DNA from: Fragilaria crotonensis
Lineage: Eukaryota > Bacillariophyta > Fragilariophyceae > Fragilariales > Fragilariaceae
Assembly (NCBI GenBank): GCA_022925895.1
Contig: JAKSYS010000022.1
Location: forward strand, 154,963 to 218,962
DNA: 64,000 nt
Direction of reading: 5' to 3'
In this document: positions 40,142-51,374 of the stretch, piece by piece
Numbering within the stretch: position 1 is the first letter of the stretch
Layout of the letters: every line of letters begins with the position of its first letter
The notes under the pieces: generated by a model
The model's database searches: none
What the model was told of the DNA's origin: nothing
Seen by the model: only the letters and a program-made list of their open reading frames with translations
Position numbers and translations under genes: made by a program

Positions 40142-40410
40142 GTCCACAACAATCCGCAGCACAGTATGCCGCTATTGAACGTATAGAAACCCTCCCAGAC
40201 GCCAACGCAATTAAAGCAGCACGCTAGCAAGCACTTCAAAAACGTATCCTAGCTCTTCAAGCTGAACTTACTGCTATCATCAAGGAAATGCACTTGTTTA
40301 TCTCAGACTAATTTTCTATATACAGGTACACCTGCTACATTGACTTCCTTGCATTCTCTAAGTAGGGGATAGCTAAATAGATGTTTTTTACTTTTGTTTA
40401 ACATTGTTGG

Positions 40411-40863
40411 GCCGTCAGTTTCCATAAAGTTATTTGATTGGTTACACCGACCGCGTATTTAGAAGAATCATTACGTTTATATTTTCCACGCCTAACGTCA
40501 CGGCCTTTAAGTACAGGGCAGTAAAACGAAAGTATTTAATTTGTGTTTCATAATGTTCTCTGTCGTCAGATTTCATAAAATTATTTGATTGGTTACACCG
40601 ACCGCGTATTTAGAAGAATCATTACGTATATATTTTCCACGCCTAACGTCACGGCCTTTAAGTACAGGGCAGTACAATGAAAGTATTTAATTTGTGTTTC
40701 ATGATGTTCTCGGCCGTCAGATTTCATAAAATTATTTGATTGGCTAAATCAACCCCTATTTAGGAGAATCACATACGTAACTCCTGTACTATCCACACCC
40801 AATGTCACTGTCTCTAACTACGGGGCAGTACAATGAACGTATTCAATTTTCAATTTCTATCCA
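40411..40863. repeat. Three tandem copies of a 151-base unit
   Basis: Units start at 40411, 40562 and 40713 with G[CT]CGTCAG.TTTC. Units 1 and 2 are nearly identical, unit 3 is more diverged. Each contains TTATTTGATTGG, CGCCTAACGTCACGGCC and GTACAGGGCAGTA. Confidence 0.9.
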
Positions 40864-40914
40864 CAGTCGACGTGTACAACATACTACTATATGTACTATC
40901 AGGGGATTGGTGTA

Positions 40915-41000
40915 TAGTATAGTTGGCTAAAATCTCAAGCAGAGGTATCCTTTTGGGTGAGGCTGTGGGTTCAAGTCCTGCAGAAAAGTCAAAAACCTAT
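40915..41000 (+). other. tRNA-like segment with B box, possible SINE head
   Basis: GGTTCAAGTCC at about 40970 fits the RNA polymerase III B box, and GTATAGTTGGCTAAAATC about 50 bases upstream resembles a tRNA D arm. A T-arm stem of five pairs (with G-T pairs) can be drawn around the B box. No complete cloverleaf was found, so this is a tRNA-derived relic or the 5' part of a SINE, not a tRNA gene. Confidence 0.35.
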
Positions 41001-41261
41001 TGATTCATGAACCTGGTGCAGTATGACACTATCCACTAGAGGGTAGTATCGTACCTTGTGGGTTGAGTTCTCCTTATCATGAGCACAGTGGCAGCACGTA
41101 AAATAGATCTGGGATTTTTTTACTATATATGTACTATCACCAGATCCCTGCTCTACAACAGTACCAGTAGCATGCATATGTTCATACAACGTACTCCGAG
41201 TAATACAGTAACATACAGTACGCTGCCAACGGCCGCCCGCCAGACTGGTTATATTATATAA
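41001..41261. other. Spacer ending in a degenerate GC hairpin end
   Basis: No gene. GCTGCCAACGGCCGC (41224-41238) followed by CCGCCAGACTGGTT is a degenerate form of the hairpin-CTGG end described at 42917. Confidence 0.5.
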
Positions 41262-41600
41262 TATAATAAGATTATCTTGTGTCCCCAAAGATAAAAAATT
41301 CTAAAGATATGAAGAACCCGACGAAAAAGATGAAGACAACGATGGCGTACATGTATACGGAACGCTGTGTACCAGTACCGTGCAAGCCCCGGCCAGACGT
41401 CTTTATCAATAATATCCATACCTGAAATTTGGCTCCCATGGGCCGTTTCCGCATGGCCGTTTCCGAATGGAGAACCGGATGTACAAAAATACCCATACCT
41501 GAAATTGGGCTCGGATGCACAATAAATATCCATACCTGAAATTGGGCTCCCATGGGCCGTTTCAGTCCGCCCCGGATGTACGTCCGGACATCAAAAATAT
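41262..41600. repeat. Dispersed repeat X, copy 2, rearranged
   Basis: Starts AAGATTATCTTGTGTCC. The CTGAAATTGGGCTCCCATGG block occurs three times in short order (41421, 41490, 41536), showing local tandem expansion; the 3' half of the unit is missing. Confidence 0.8.
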
Positions 41601-42235
41601 GCATACAGTACAGCAGTGCACACTGTGCATGACCGTACCTGGCCGTTGACCGTACTGTCCGACACAGTGCACAGTACACCTACCACCGGTAGTGCAAGTG
41701 TAGTACAGTACATAGTACATAGTACAGTACAGTACTCCTTGTGGTGCTACCACTGGTCCGTACTATCATTCAACAGACCTTGAGCAAACGTTTACGCCCA
41801 TCAGCCCATCGCCATACAGTCGCGTAGACCACGTAAGCATAAAAAATAATACTCCAGTACAGAATACCAGTATGTACATTTTACGGAGCTGCAGTACAGT
41901 ACTGAAGTGTCCCAGAGCAGCAGTATGTACTGTAGTATGTCTACGAGCTGCAGTACTCGTACACAATAGCAACCAAGGGAATTATGGGAAGCCACCATTA
42001 CAACGGTTAACAGTCAACTCGGCTGGGTGCAAAACTACACTAGAGGGCCGTTTCTAACTTTGGGTCATCCTCGGTCATAATTCCCTTGGTCGCTATTGAT
42101 ACTGCAGTATGTCCAATGTCCAATAGCTGCAGTATATACTGATACTACTTCCAATAGGAGCTGGGAGTAACATACGTATACTGCACGCTGTGCAACACGA
42201 ACAGTACAACAGTACGGAGTTCTGTACTCCAAGTT
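41601..42235. repeat. GTAC/CTGCAG-rich satellite-like tract
   Basis: Dense TACAGTAC, GAGCTGCAGTA and AGTACAGTACTG motifs with their reverse complements. Non-coding. Shares blocks with 50200-50420. Confidence 0.7.
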
Positions 42236-42783
42236 CCATTGCATTTGTCCTCGGTGAATGTTCAACGTCGCCTATCATGCCAATGGCATGGCTGACTCTA
42301 TTCATTGTTGAACAATCTGCAATCCAAGAGATGGACTATCAGGTCGCCTCATCCCAACAAGGTGGAAGAAGGAAGAAGAGAACCAAACATGATTGTATCA
42401 CTTCCTTTAGTCTTCATCGGTGCCAATACTGAGCCTGAAAGTCCTTGACTTGATGCATGTGCTCTCTGTGCAACAATGCTTTGGAGTGCACTGCAACAGA
42501 ATGGAATTGACACTCCTAAAGGAAAGTTACGCTTTTCTGCACACCTTGAGTCCTGCTGCTATGGGTAATAATGAGTAGATGTCAATTGTTACTTCATGAG
42601 TCTTAGAATAGATGTATGATGCTATTCATGCGGCAATTTGGCCATTGTCAATGTCGAATATTGTGTTGCTTGTGGACGGTACAGAATATACATCGATGGT
42701 CTTGCAAAACGTGCAAAAATGGTCATCTTCAAAAAAAAAGACAGGTTTGTCATTAATTTAAGCAACCCCCTGGGCGTTTAGAC
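42236..42783. repeat. Family R relic, copy 2
   Basis: Contains CAATGGCATGGCTGACTC, CTTGATGCATGTGCTCTC and ends GGGCGTTTAGAC, the inner part of the terminal repeat seen complete at 31940. Left end replaced by mosaic sequence. Confidence 0.75.
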
Positions 42784-42943
42784 TCCCGGAAGGTCACAGG
42801 ATTCTGTACATCACAGATACAAATGCTACAGTCTAATATTCTCTTCACATCTAGACCTACTGCTGTAGGAAAAAGAAATTCAGAACAAAACGAACCAGAC
42901 CCCCTCTACAACATTTGCGGCCAACGGCCGCCCGTCAGACTGG
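42784..42943. repeat. Repeat Z with GC hairpin and CTGG end
   Basis: From CCCGGAAGGTCACAGG to the hairpin GCGGCCAACGGCCGC (42917-42931) and CTGG (42940-42943). The same block lies at 45059-45226 and 52867-53041 behind the same family R relic, and in part at 49590-49654. Confidence 0.8.
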
Positions 42944-42946
42944 TAA

Positions 42947-43535
42947 GTAATAAGATTATCTTGTGTCCGGTAAGATAAAAAATTCCAAAGACATGAAGAA
43001 CCGGACGAAATCGATGAAGACAACGATGGCGTACATGTATACGGAACGCTGTGTACCAGTACCGTGCAAGCCCCAGCCAGACGTCTTTATCAAAAATATC
43101 CATACCTGAAATTGGGCTCCCATGGGCCGTTTCCGCATGGGCCGTTTCCGTCCGCCCTGGATGTAAGATCAAAAATTCCAAAGACATGAAGAACCGAACG
43201 AAATAGATGAAGACAACGGTGGCGTACATGTATACGGAAAGCCGTGTACCAGTACCATGCACGCCCCGGCCAGACGTTGTTATCAAGAGTATACATACCT
43301 GAAATTTGGCTCCCATGGGCCGTTTCCGTCCGGACCGGATGTACGTCCGGACGAAATCTTGGCGTAGCCCCTATACCGAAATCCCGGCCAGACGTTTGTC
43401 GTATCCTCACGTCGGTTATATAACGTTTTTGTTTGCGGACGAAACGATTCGTACTGATTGCCGTTGGCATGAACGGTATGCTCGGCCAGACGATTGCTCC
43501 TGACAGAACGATGCATTTTTCATACTGAAAAGCCA
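42947..43535. repeat. Dispersed repeat X, copy 3, longest
   Basis: Includes the 5' block twice (AAGATTATCTTGTGTCCGG at 42951 and a second GATCAAAAATTCCAAAGAC at 43168), so it is an X unit with an internal partial duplication. Ends at CATTTTTCATACTGAAA. Confidence 0.8.
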
Positions 43536-43616
43536 TGTTCCAGTACAGTGCACGGCTCAGCAACAGACCACGAAAGTATTGAACACACAAGGGACCAGGC
43601 TTTGGAAAAAAAAATA

Positions 43617-43993
43617 CTACAGTACATTGTACTGCATACCAGTGTATTTACATTTTACGAAGCTACAGTACAGTACTGCAGTCTGTCCCAGAGCAGCAGT
43701 ATGTGCTGCAGTATGTCTACGAGCTACAGTACGTACTGCATGTCTGCATGATGTCCAAGAGCTGCAGTATGAACATATAATGTACGAGTATGACATATAT
43801 ATGACATGCTGACTACAGTACATTGTGTTTTTACATTTTACGAAGCTACAGTGCAGTACTGCAGTCTGTCCCAGAGCACCAGTATGTGCTGCAGTATGTC
43901 TACGAGCTACAGTACGTACTGCATGTCTGCATGATGTCCAAGAGCTGCAGTATGAACATATAATGTACGAGTATGACATATATATGACATGCT
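43617..43993. repeat. Tandem duplication of a CTGCAG-rich unit, about 185 bases
   Basis: CATTTTACGAAGCTACAGT ... ATGACATGCTGA occurs twice, 43617-43811 and 43812-43993, nearly identical. Related single copies at 49370-49480 and 51600-51795. Confidence 0.9.
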
Positions 43994-44353
43994 GATCCTA
44001 TTTCCACCGTATACTGCGCACTGTGCAACAACAACAGTACAACAGTACGGAGTTCTGTACTCCGAGCCTTCGTAGGGTAGGTGTTTGAAACTCCGAGTTC
44101 AGAGCCTACGTATGCATAGGGTTGATGTTTGAAACGAAAGTACTACTCCATCTACATACACCATAAATGTAGTGCAAGTCACGCAGCAGTATTCGAAATA
44201 CTGCGAATACCGTAGTATTGTTCTTGGGGCTACAGTATACTAGTACTACGGCACGGAGCTGCAGTATCACCGTATTTCGTTGGAGCTGCAGTGAACCGTA
44301 TTACTACTGCGAGCCGAGCTGCAGTATTACAGTATACGGCTCAGAGAGCTGCA
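43994..44353. repeat. GAGCTGCAGTA-rich tract
   Basis: GAGCTGCAGT recurs at least five times in 44260-44355, spaced about 20-35 bases apart. A stretch CTACTCCATCTACATACAC is shared with 50467 and 51961. Confidence 0.7.
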
Positions 44354-45060
44354 GTAAACGTCCGAAATCTTTAATTAAAGATCAATTTTGGCCCCTAATC
44401 AACTTCGTCAATTTACCTTTACCTACCCAAATAGCTACGGCCAATGTGTTCTCCTTTGAGTCAAACCTTGTGGGCAACACGGAGTGATCTTAGTCAGGGA
44501 CAGACTCCAAAGAACAAAGAAAACACCAGATTGGATTCGTCCTCGGTAAATGTTCAACGTTGCCTATCATGCCAATGGCATGGCTGACTCTATTCATTGT
44601 TGAACAATCTGCAATCCAAGAGCTGGACTATCAGGTTGCCTTATCCCAATGAGGTGGAAGAAGAGAACTGAACATGATTGTATCACTTTCTTAAGTCTTC
44701 ATCGGTGCCAACACTGAGCCTGTAAGTGCTTGACTTGATGCATGTGCTCTCGGTGCAACAATGCTTTGGAGTGCACTGCAACAGAATGGAATTGACACTC
44801 CTAAATGAAGCAAAGTTAGGCTTTTCTGCACACCTTGAGTCCTGCTATGGGTGATAATGAGTAGATGTTAATTGTTACTTCATGAGACTTAGAATAGATG
44901 TATGATGCTATTGATGCGGCAATTTGGCAATTGTCAATGTCAAATATTGTGTTGTGGACGGTACAGAATATACGTCGACGGTCTTGCAAAACGTGCGAAA
45001 ATGGCCATCTTCAAAAAAAGACAGGTTTGCCATTAATTTAAGCCCCCGGGCGTTTAGACT
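44354..45060. repeat. Family R relic, copy 3
   Basis: Left TAAACGTCCGAAATCTTTAA and right GGGCGTTTAGAC are the decayed terminal repeats; TCTTTAATTAAAGAT palindrome at 44368. Shorter than the 30617 copy (about 700 versus 1,324 bases). Confidence 0.8.
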
Positions 45061-45226
45061 CCCGGAAGGTCACAGGATTCCGTACATCACAGATACAAAC
45101 GTTACATTCTATTATTATTCTCTTCACATCTACTAGTAGAGTAGGAGAAATGAATTCAGAACAAACCATATTTTGAACCAGACCCCCTCTACAACATTCG
45201 CGGCCAACGGCCGCCCGTCAGACTGG
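45061..45226. repeat. Repeat Z, copy 2, with GC hairpin and CTGG end
   Basis: Hairpin GCGGCCAACGGCCGC at 45200-45214, CTGG at 45223-45226, next base T. Confidence 0.8.
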
Positions 45227-45717
45227 TTTCATAATAAGATTTTCTTGTGTCCGGTCCGGACGAAATACTGCCGTAGCCCAGATAGGGAAAGCCCGGCCAG
45301 ACAATTGTGATATGGGAACGCCGGTTAATTGTGATAAGGGAACGCCGGTCCTTTAACGTCTCTATTGCCGGAAGAGAAAGTGTTCGTACCCATTGCCGTA
45401 GGCATGAAGGGTGGGCTACTGTAGTAGCCCGCGGTCAGCAGCCACCGTAACCGTGAAAAATGATGGAGGTGATCCGCCTTAGTACATAATCAGCAACCAC
45501 CGTAACCGTGAAAAATGACGGAGGTGATCCACCTTTGACGAAAGTGTTTGTACCCCATGACCGTAGGCATACAGTGTATGTACCGATACTACTGAAACAA
45601 CCACACTATCAGTACAACAATAAACTCCGCCAGTAGCCCAGATTTATCTAAAGACTGTAAACTGTAAACATCCCCACAAAATCAACGCGGCCTTGGGCCG
45701 CACATATTCAGTCTGGT
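45227..45717. repeat. Repeat Y, copy 1, ending in GC hairpin and CTGG
   Basis: Opens ATAATAAGATTTTCTTGTG and runs through CGGACGAAATACTGCCGTAG, CGTCTCTATTGCCGG, CAACCACACTATCAG to hairpin GCGGCCTTGGGCCGC (45688-45702) and CTGG (45714-45717). Contains a local duplication of CAGCAACCACCGTAACCGTG at 45436 and 45490. Confidence 0.8.
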
Positions 45718-46600
45718 TACTTAATTATATTATAATAAAATAACTCAGATATTGTCGTACTGTATTTTCAAAAGTAATCGTATATATTTATTTTTTAATC
45801 CACGTACTGACGTAGCATTTGTGGTAGAAGAGTACATGGTACAAATTTTTCAGTAGAAACCTACACAGAAGAAATGTTTCACTGTGTTCAGCAATGAATA
45901 TTGTATAACGTGGTACGAATTGTTGTGTAGAAAGGACAACAATTTTATGTACAAGTACTCCGTTAATGCCATATCCAGTTTGTTCGATCTGTCTTGAAAT
46001 ACTGGAAAGTGTATTTTGAATTCCAGATTCCAATGCTCAGCAATGTTTATCTTAGCACTGTACTGCAAGTACAGTACAATGCAGCAACATTTCACAGGTA
46101 GACCAATACTACTGAAACAACCACACTATCAGTACAACAATAAACTCCGCCAGTAGCCCAGATTAAACTGAAGACTGTAAACATCCCCACAAAATCAACG
46201 AGGCCTTGGGCCGCACATATCCAGTCTGGTTACTTTATTATATTATAATAAAATAACTCAGATATTGTCGTACTGTATATTCAAAAGTAATCGTATATAT
46301 TTATTTTTTAATCCACGTACTGACGTAGCATTTGCGGTAGAAAAGTACATGGTACAAATTTTTCAGTAGAAACCTACACGGAAGAAATGTTTCACTGTGT
46401 ACAGCAATGAATATTGTATAACGTGGTACGAATTGTTGTGTAGAAAGGACAACAATTTTATGTACAAGTACCCCGTTAATGCCATATCCAGTTTGTTCGA
46501 TCTGTCTAGAAATACTGGAAAATGTATTTTGAATTCCAGATTCCAATGCTCAGCAATGTTAATCTTACAATGCAGCGACATAGCATTTGCGGTAGAAAAG
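45570..46600. repeat. 513-base tandem duplication plus a partial third copy
   Basis: The block from ATACTACTGAAACAACCACA through the hairpin-CTGG end and on to CAATGCTCAGCAATGTT is present twice, offset 513 bases (for example ATATATTTATTTTTTAATCC at 45782 and 46295). A third, partial copy follows to about 46740 (GCATTTGCGGTAGAAAAGTA). Confidence 0.9.
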
Positions 46601-47259
46601 TACATGGTACACATTTTTCAGTAGAAATCTACTCCAAGAGTACATGAAAACTTTTTTACACTGTGTCCAGAAATGTATATCGTATAACGTGGTACAAATT
46701 TTGCAGTAGAAAACTACACCATGTCCAGAATCAATAGTATGTACCTGTCCATAACATATATATGTCATGATACAAACGTTGTACTCCGTACTACTAGGTT
46801 TAGATCTTACCAGACCTCCTCTACCGTCGTGGAACAACCGCGGCCATCGGCTGCCTGCCAGACTGGTTTCTCCTAAATAAAAATGTCATGTCTAATTTCA
46901 CCCCATTGTTTCCGCCCTGATTTGCAATTTTTTAACAATATCATCCATTTTGTGCCTTTCAAATCCCGCGGTCGTCCGTTGTCTGTTGTCTGGCACTGTA
47001 CTATGAGTTTTTGTATACAATACTGTCAGATCTACTTTAACATGCATTCCACTTCAATATCAATGATGACGGCACCAAATGCTTGTTCCTCAAGCACTTA
47101 TCTTGATGCAATATCTTGGAGGCAAGGTTTTTCTTGATGAAACTGAAGCAATAATGGCCAAGGTGAAAGGAGGCTGATGGTGAGTTTTGGTGACTGGTGA
47201 TGCAACTGATAATATACCAAATAGGGGGTGGTACCACATGACCCAGCTCCAAGTCCAAC
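46601..47259. other. Repeat mosaic edge and spacer
   Basis: Holds the partial third copy named above, a degenerate GC hairpin GCGGCCATCGGCTGC (46840-46854) followed by GACTGGTTT, and then about 350 bases without recognisable content that may belong to the copia relic's leader. Confidence 0.5.
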
Positions 47260-47935
47260 CTTTCCATCATAGCTATCTGGCGGTCAGGAAGTTCTTGGGG
47301 TTGCATGCCTGGGCAGACAATTGCATCCTCAGAGGTGATGTACCCACTCCAGGAGACTTGTGGAGCACATTGTTGCACATCTTCAACCGTCTGACTGAAT
47401 TGTACAAGGAGATTGCAAGCAGGGCCAAGAAGATGGTGATGAGGTTAAGGAGCCACCAAAGCTAGCTTCTATGTCAAGCTACTGTCCCACATGGTTGGAG
47501 CTGTTCTCTTCCTACCTTGCACAGCATAGGACTGTTGTTGTAGCCACACCTTGCTCTGGTCTACGTGATCCGTGACAACAAGGCAGATGAGGTGTCTGAT
47601 GAAGACAGGACTTGCAATCATTGGGATTTGATTGGTGGTGACCTTATCTCCACCTCCATCTTGGAAGGTGATGCCTATTCTCATGACAACAAGTGTGTCT
47701 TTGACCTCCTGAAGCCATTTGTCATGGAGGTTCCAGGTTGGCCATTTGTGCAGCCCTTCAGCAAGATGCATGATGGTGGCATTGCGTGGCCTTTAAAGCA
47801 TTGAAGGCACAGGTGGATGGACAGTATGCTATTGCTACCAGGAAGGCACGGCCTATGCCATGATAGGCTCTGCACTCTTTACTGGAAAGGCAAGTAGTAA
47901 ACAGTATGTGGGAAGGTATCAGCAGGCACACAATT
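47260..47935 (+). pseudogene. Ty1/copia gag relic, different sublineage
   Basis: YLAVRKFLGLHAWADNCILR, LHIFNRLTELYKEIA, VIRDNKADEVSDEDRTCNHW, DLISTSILEGDAYSHDNKCV and FDLLKPFVMEVPGWPFVQPF each match gag of the complete copia element in order. Several frame changes and small losses break it, and it ends where the mosaic resumes. LTRs were not found. Nucleotide identity to the 20635 gag is clearly below that of a recent copy, so it comes from an older relative. Confidence 0.85.
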
Positions 47936-48118
47936 AACCCTTATCTACAGTGCTTGGTACCTGGACATTGAAATGGTACCGTCGTAAGCCCTACCTATAG
48001 TACTCAAGTCCATGGTGCTACTAGGTACCCGGACATGTTACCGTATGATTGTGTACCGGATGGCAACAAGAAGTGCTGACGAATGATGAAAAATCAGTTA
48101 TACATATATATTGTACAC
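47936..48118. other. Spacer
   Basis: Short sequence with GGTACC motifs, no gene. Confidence 0.4.
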
Positions 48119-48119
48119 G

Positions 48120-48153
<34 letters not shown>

Positions 48154-48177
48154 CATACATAGATACATACATACCTA
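48119..48177. repeat. ACAT microsatellite
   Basis: ACATACATACAT tract with a few interruptions (ATATATAC, ATAGATAC). Confidence 0.95.
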
Positions 48178-48894
48178 GAGAGATATCTCGTAAGCTCACC
48201 TTTTACTTGCGCCTCGCGCACTGCGCACTTCACCCACATTTTGTTTTCATCAGTATTATGCATAGCATCCATATATCATATCTACTACCGGTAGTACCGC
48301 TCTAGTACTTGTACTTGTATGTGAACCATTATGCATAGTACTACAGTAGTTCAAGTACCAGGGACTCTACTAGTAGTAGTTCTTGTATGTCTACCACTAC
48401 CCACTACCGTATGACATGTGACATGTATCATATAGTTCCAGGTTCCAGGTCCTAGTAGTTATGACTCCAGTACCGGTACCAGTATTGTACTCCAGGGCAG
48501 GGATGCGCAACAATAGATTGTATTACAATATATTACTTTATTATTATATTATATTATTTATATCCTACTATATTATAAATTAATTGTGTGCGTGCGTGTG
48601 TCCGTCCGTCCGTCTGTTACGGAGTATGACCACTCTGGGGTACTGGATCAAATGAATACTGTCTCATACTCGGAGCATAAATGATAAATGTCATACATGC
48701 ATACTGGAGTACTCCGTACGCGATGTCGGTAAGATTTGCATATACGTAGTTGCGTCAGTGCGTGCGTCTGTTACGGAGTAGGACCACTCTGGGGTACTGC
48801 ACTACTTGCGTATAGTACTGAACTGTATGTGTGCACAACCCATGCCGTACACGTATTCCAAAAGTCCGACCAATTGGGAGGTACCCACTAGTAA
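48178..48894. other. AT/GTAC-rich spacer with short duplications
   Basis: Contains TATTATATTATATTATT, GTGCGTGCGTGTGTCCGTCC and two copies of TCTGTTACGGAGTA (48613, 48767) each followed by CCACTCTGGGGTACTG. No gene. Confidence 0.6.
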
Positions 48895-49290
48895 GTAATA
48901 AGATTGTCTTGTGTCCCATAAGATAAAAAATTCCACAGACATGAAGAACCGGACGAAATAGATGGAGACAACGATGGCGTACATGTATACGGAACGCTGT
49001 GTACCAGTACCGTGCAAGCCCCGGCCAGACGTCTTTATCAAAAGTATACGTACCTGAAATTCGGCTTCCATGGACCGTTTCCGTCCGGACCGGATGTACG
49101 TCCGGACGAAATCTTGGCGTAGCCCAGATACCGAAATCTCGGCCAGACTTTTGTCGTATCCTCACGCCGGTTATAAAACGTTTTTGTTGGCGGACGAAAC
49201 TATTTGTACTGATTGCTGTAGGCATGAACGGTATGCTCGGCCAGGCGATTGTTCCTGACCGAACGCATGCACTGAAAGCCGTGTGCCGGT
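48895..49290. repeat. Dispersed repeat X, copy 4
   Basis: Complete unit from AAGATTGTCTTGTGTCCC to the CGATTGTTCCTGACCGAACG end. Very similar to copy 5. Confidence 0.85.
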
Positions 49291-49664
49291 ACAGTGCACG
49301 GCTCGGCATAGAGCTGCAGTATGAACATATAATGTACGAGTATGACATATCATTTATGACATGCTGACTACAGTACGTTGTACTTCATACCAGTGTATAT
49401 ACATTTTACGAAGCTACAGTACAGTACTGCAGTCTGTCCCAGAGCACCAGTATGTGCTGCAGTATGTCTACGAGCTACAGTACGTGCCATGTTCCAGTAC
49501 AGTGCACGGCTCGGCAACGACCACGAAAGTATTGAACACAAGGGGCCAGGCGTTGAAAAAATAACCACAGTACATTGTACTGCATACTGAAACCATATTT
49601 TGAACCAGACCCCTCCATACGACATTTGCGGCCAACGGCCGCCCGTCAGACTGGTAAATAATAA
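49291..49664. repeat. CTGCAG-rich tract and partial repeat Z with hairpin end
   Basis: A single copy of the 43617 unit, then GAACCAGACCCCTCC and hairpin GCGGCCAACGGCCGC (49628-49642) with CTGG at 49651-49654. Confidence 0.75.
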
Positions 49665-50050
49665 GATTGTCTTGTTTCCGGTAAGATAAAAAATTCCAAA
49701 GACATGAAGAACCGGACAAAATAGATGAAGACAACGATGGCGTACATGTATACGGAACGCTGTGTACCAGTACCGTGCACGCCCCGGCCAGACGTCGTTA
49801 TCAAAAGTATTCATACCTGAAATTCGGCTTCCATGGACCGTTTCCGTCCGGACCGGATGTACGACCGGACGAAATCTTGGCGTAGCCCAGATACCGAAAT
49901 CCCGGCCAGACTTTTGTCGTATCCTCACGCCGGTTATATAACGTTTTTGTTGGCGGACGAAACTATTTGTACTGATTGCCGTAGGCATGAACGGTATGCT
50001 CGGCCAGGCGATTGTTCCTGACCGAACGATGCATTTTTCATACTGAAAGC
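49665..50050. repeat. Dispersed repeat X, copy 5
   Basis: Complete unit, AAGATTGTCTTGTTTCCGG to CATTTTTCATACTGAAA, directly behind a CTGG end. Confidence 0.85.
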
Positions 50051-50766
50051 CGTGTCCCAGTATGCCAGTACAGTGCACGGCTCGACAAGACCACGAAAGT
50101 ATTGAACGGAAGATTTTTCATACTGAAAGCCGTGTGCCAGTACAGTGCACGGCTCAGCAAGACCACGTAAGCATTAAAAAAATACTCCAGTACAGAATAC
50201 CAGTATGTACATTTTACGGAGCTGCAGTACAGTACTGCAGTGTGTCCCAGAACAGCAGTATGTACTGTAGTATGTCTACGAGCTGCAGTACATACTGCAG
50301 TATGTCCAATGTCCAATACCTGCAGTATATACTGATACTACTGTACTTCCAATAGGAGCTGGAGTAACATACGCATACTGCACGCTGTGCAACACGAACA
50401 GTACAACAGTACGGAGTTCTGTACTCCGAGTTCCAAGTCTTCGTTGCCGTTGATACGATAGTAGTACTCCATCTACATACACGATAAATGTAGTGCAAGT
50501 CACGCAGCAGTATTCGAAATGCTGCGAATACCGTGGTATGCTCGGCCAGGCGATTGTTCCTGACCGAACGATGCATTTTTCATACTGAACGCTGTGTGCC
50601 AGTATGCCAGTACAGTGCACGGCTCGGCAAGACCACGAAAGTATTGAACGGAAGATTTTTCATACTGAAAGCCGTGTGCCAGTACAGTGCACGGCTCAGC
50701 AAGACCACGTAAGCATAAAAATAATACTCCAGTACAGAATACCAGTATGTACATTTTACGGAGCTG
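50041..50766. repeat. Direct duplication of a 185-base block, 540 bases apart
   Basis: The block from CATACTGAA..CCGTGTG through GGAAGATTTTTCATACTG to TACATTTTACGGAGCTG is present at 50041-50223 and 50581-50766. Between them lies CTGCAG-rich sequence and a single-end piece of X (CTCGGCCAGGCGATTGTTCC). Confidence 0.85.
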
Positions 50767-51374
50767 TGTTGGTTGCGCACATTTCGAAGTGCGACCGTCG
50801 ACTTATTCGAATGCTTTTGTCAACAGCATACTCTTTAGATACTACTAGTGTCTGCTTTGGCCTACATAAAAATGGTGCAACGTGGAACTTAGAATGCCTG
50901 AAATTGAACACGTGTAACAGAATCTCGACAAAAGAAACGGAGCGGAAACAATCCGCTTCAAATTTCCACTAAAACCCAAAAATCGACGATTTTCGGAAAT
51001 TGTGAAGCAAGATTCCCTATTCTCAGATCCGCTATTGTGTCTCATAACCTGCTCATAACCCGTTCTACAGGAACGTTACTGGAAACACGACTCTACCCGG
51101 ATCTCCCTACTAGGATTGAACGCGGAACTTTGGAAAACAATGCTGCATACCAGTGTATTTACATTTAACGGAGCTGCAGTACAGTACTGCTGTGTGTCCC
51201 AGAGCTGCAGTATGTATGACATAGAGTATGTACTGCACGTCTGCAGGATGTCATGCAGGATGTCCAAGTGCTGCAGTATGAAAACGTATATAGTATAGTA
51301 TATATATGACACGGTGATCTTCCAATAGGAGCTGCAGTAAGACAAATGAATTCAGAACAAAACATTTTTTGAAC
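50767..51374. other. Spacer with CTGCAG motifs
   Basis: 50767-51130 shows no repeats shared with the window and no gene. 51130-51340 returns to CTGCAG-rich mosaic. Confidence 0.5.

Larger units (their letters stand above)
32640..40320 (+). mobile_element. Decayed autonomous Helitron, edges uncertain
   Basis: Defined by Rep and PIF1-type helicase sequence at 32650-37789 and followed by several further reading frames on the same strand to about 40.3 kb. The 5' TC end and the 3' hairpin with CTRR were not found, so both limits are estimates. The 38837-39150 repeat with a TATA box may mark an internal second promoter or the start of a different element. Confidence 0.6.

Noticed and set aside
40915-41000. 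Functional tRNA gene
   Set aside because: T arm and part of a D arm can be drawn, but acceptor and anticodon stems do not pair.
42947-43590. Long minus-strand frames over repeats X, Y and Z
   Set aside because: They follow repeat units rather than codon structure, recur in every copy and have no domain.
48111-48305. Tyr/Ile/His-rich frame
   Set aside because: Translation of the ACAT microsatellite.
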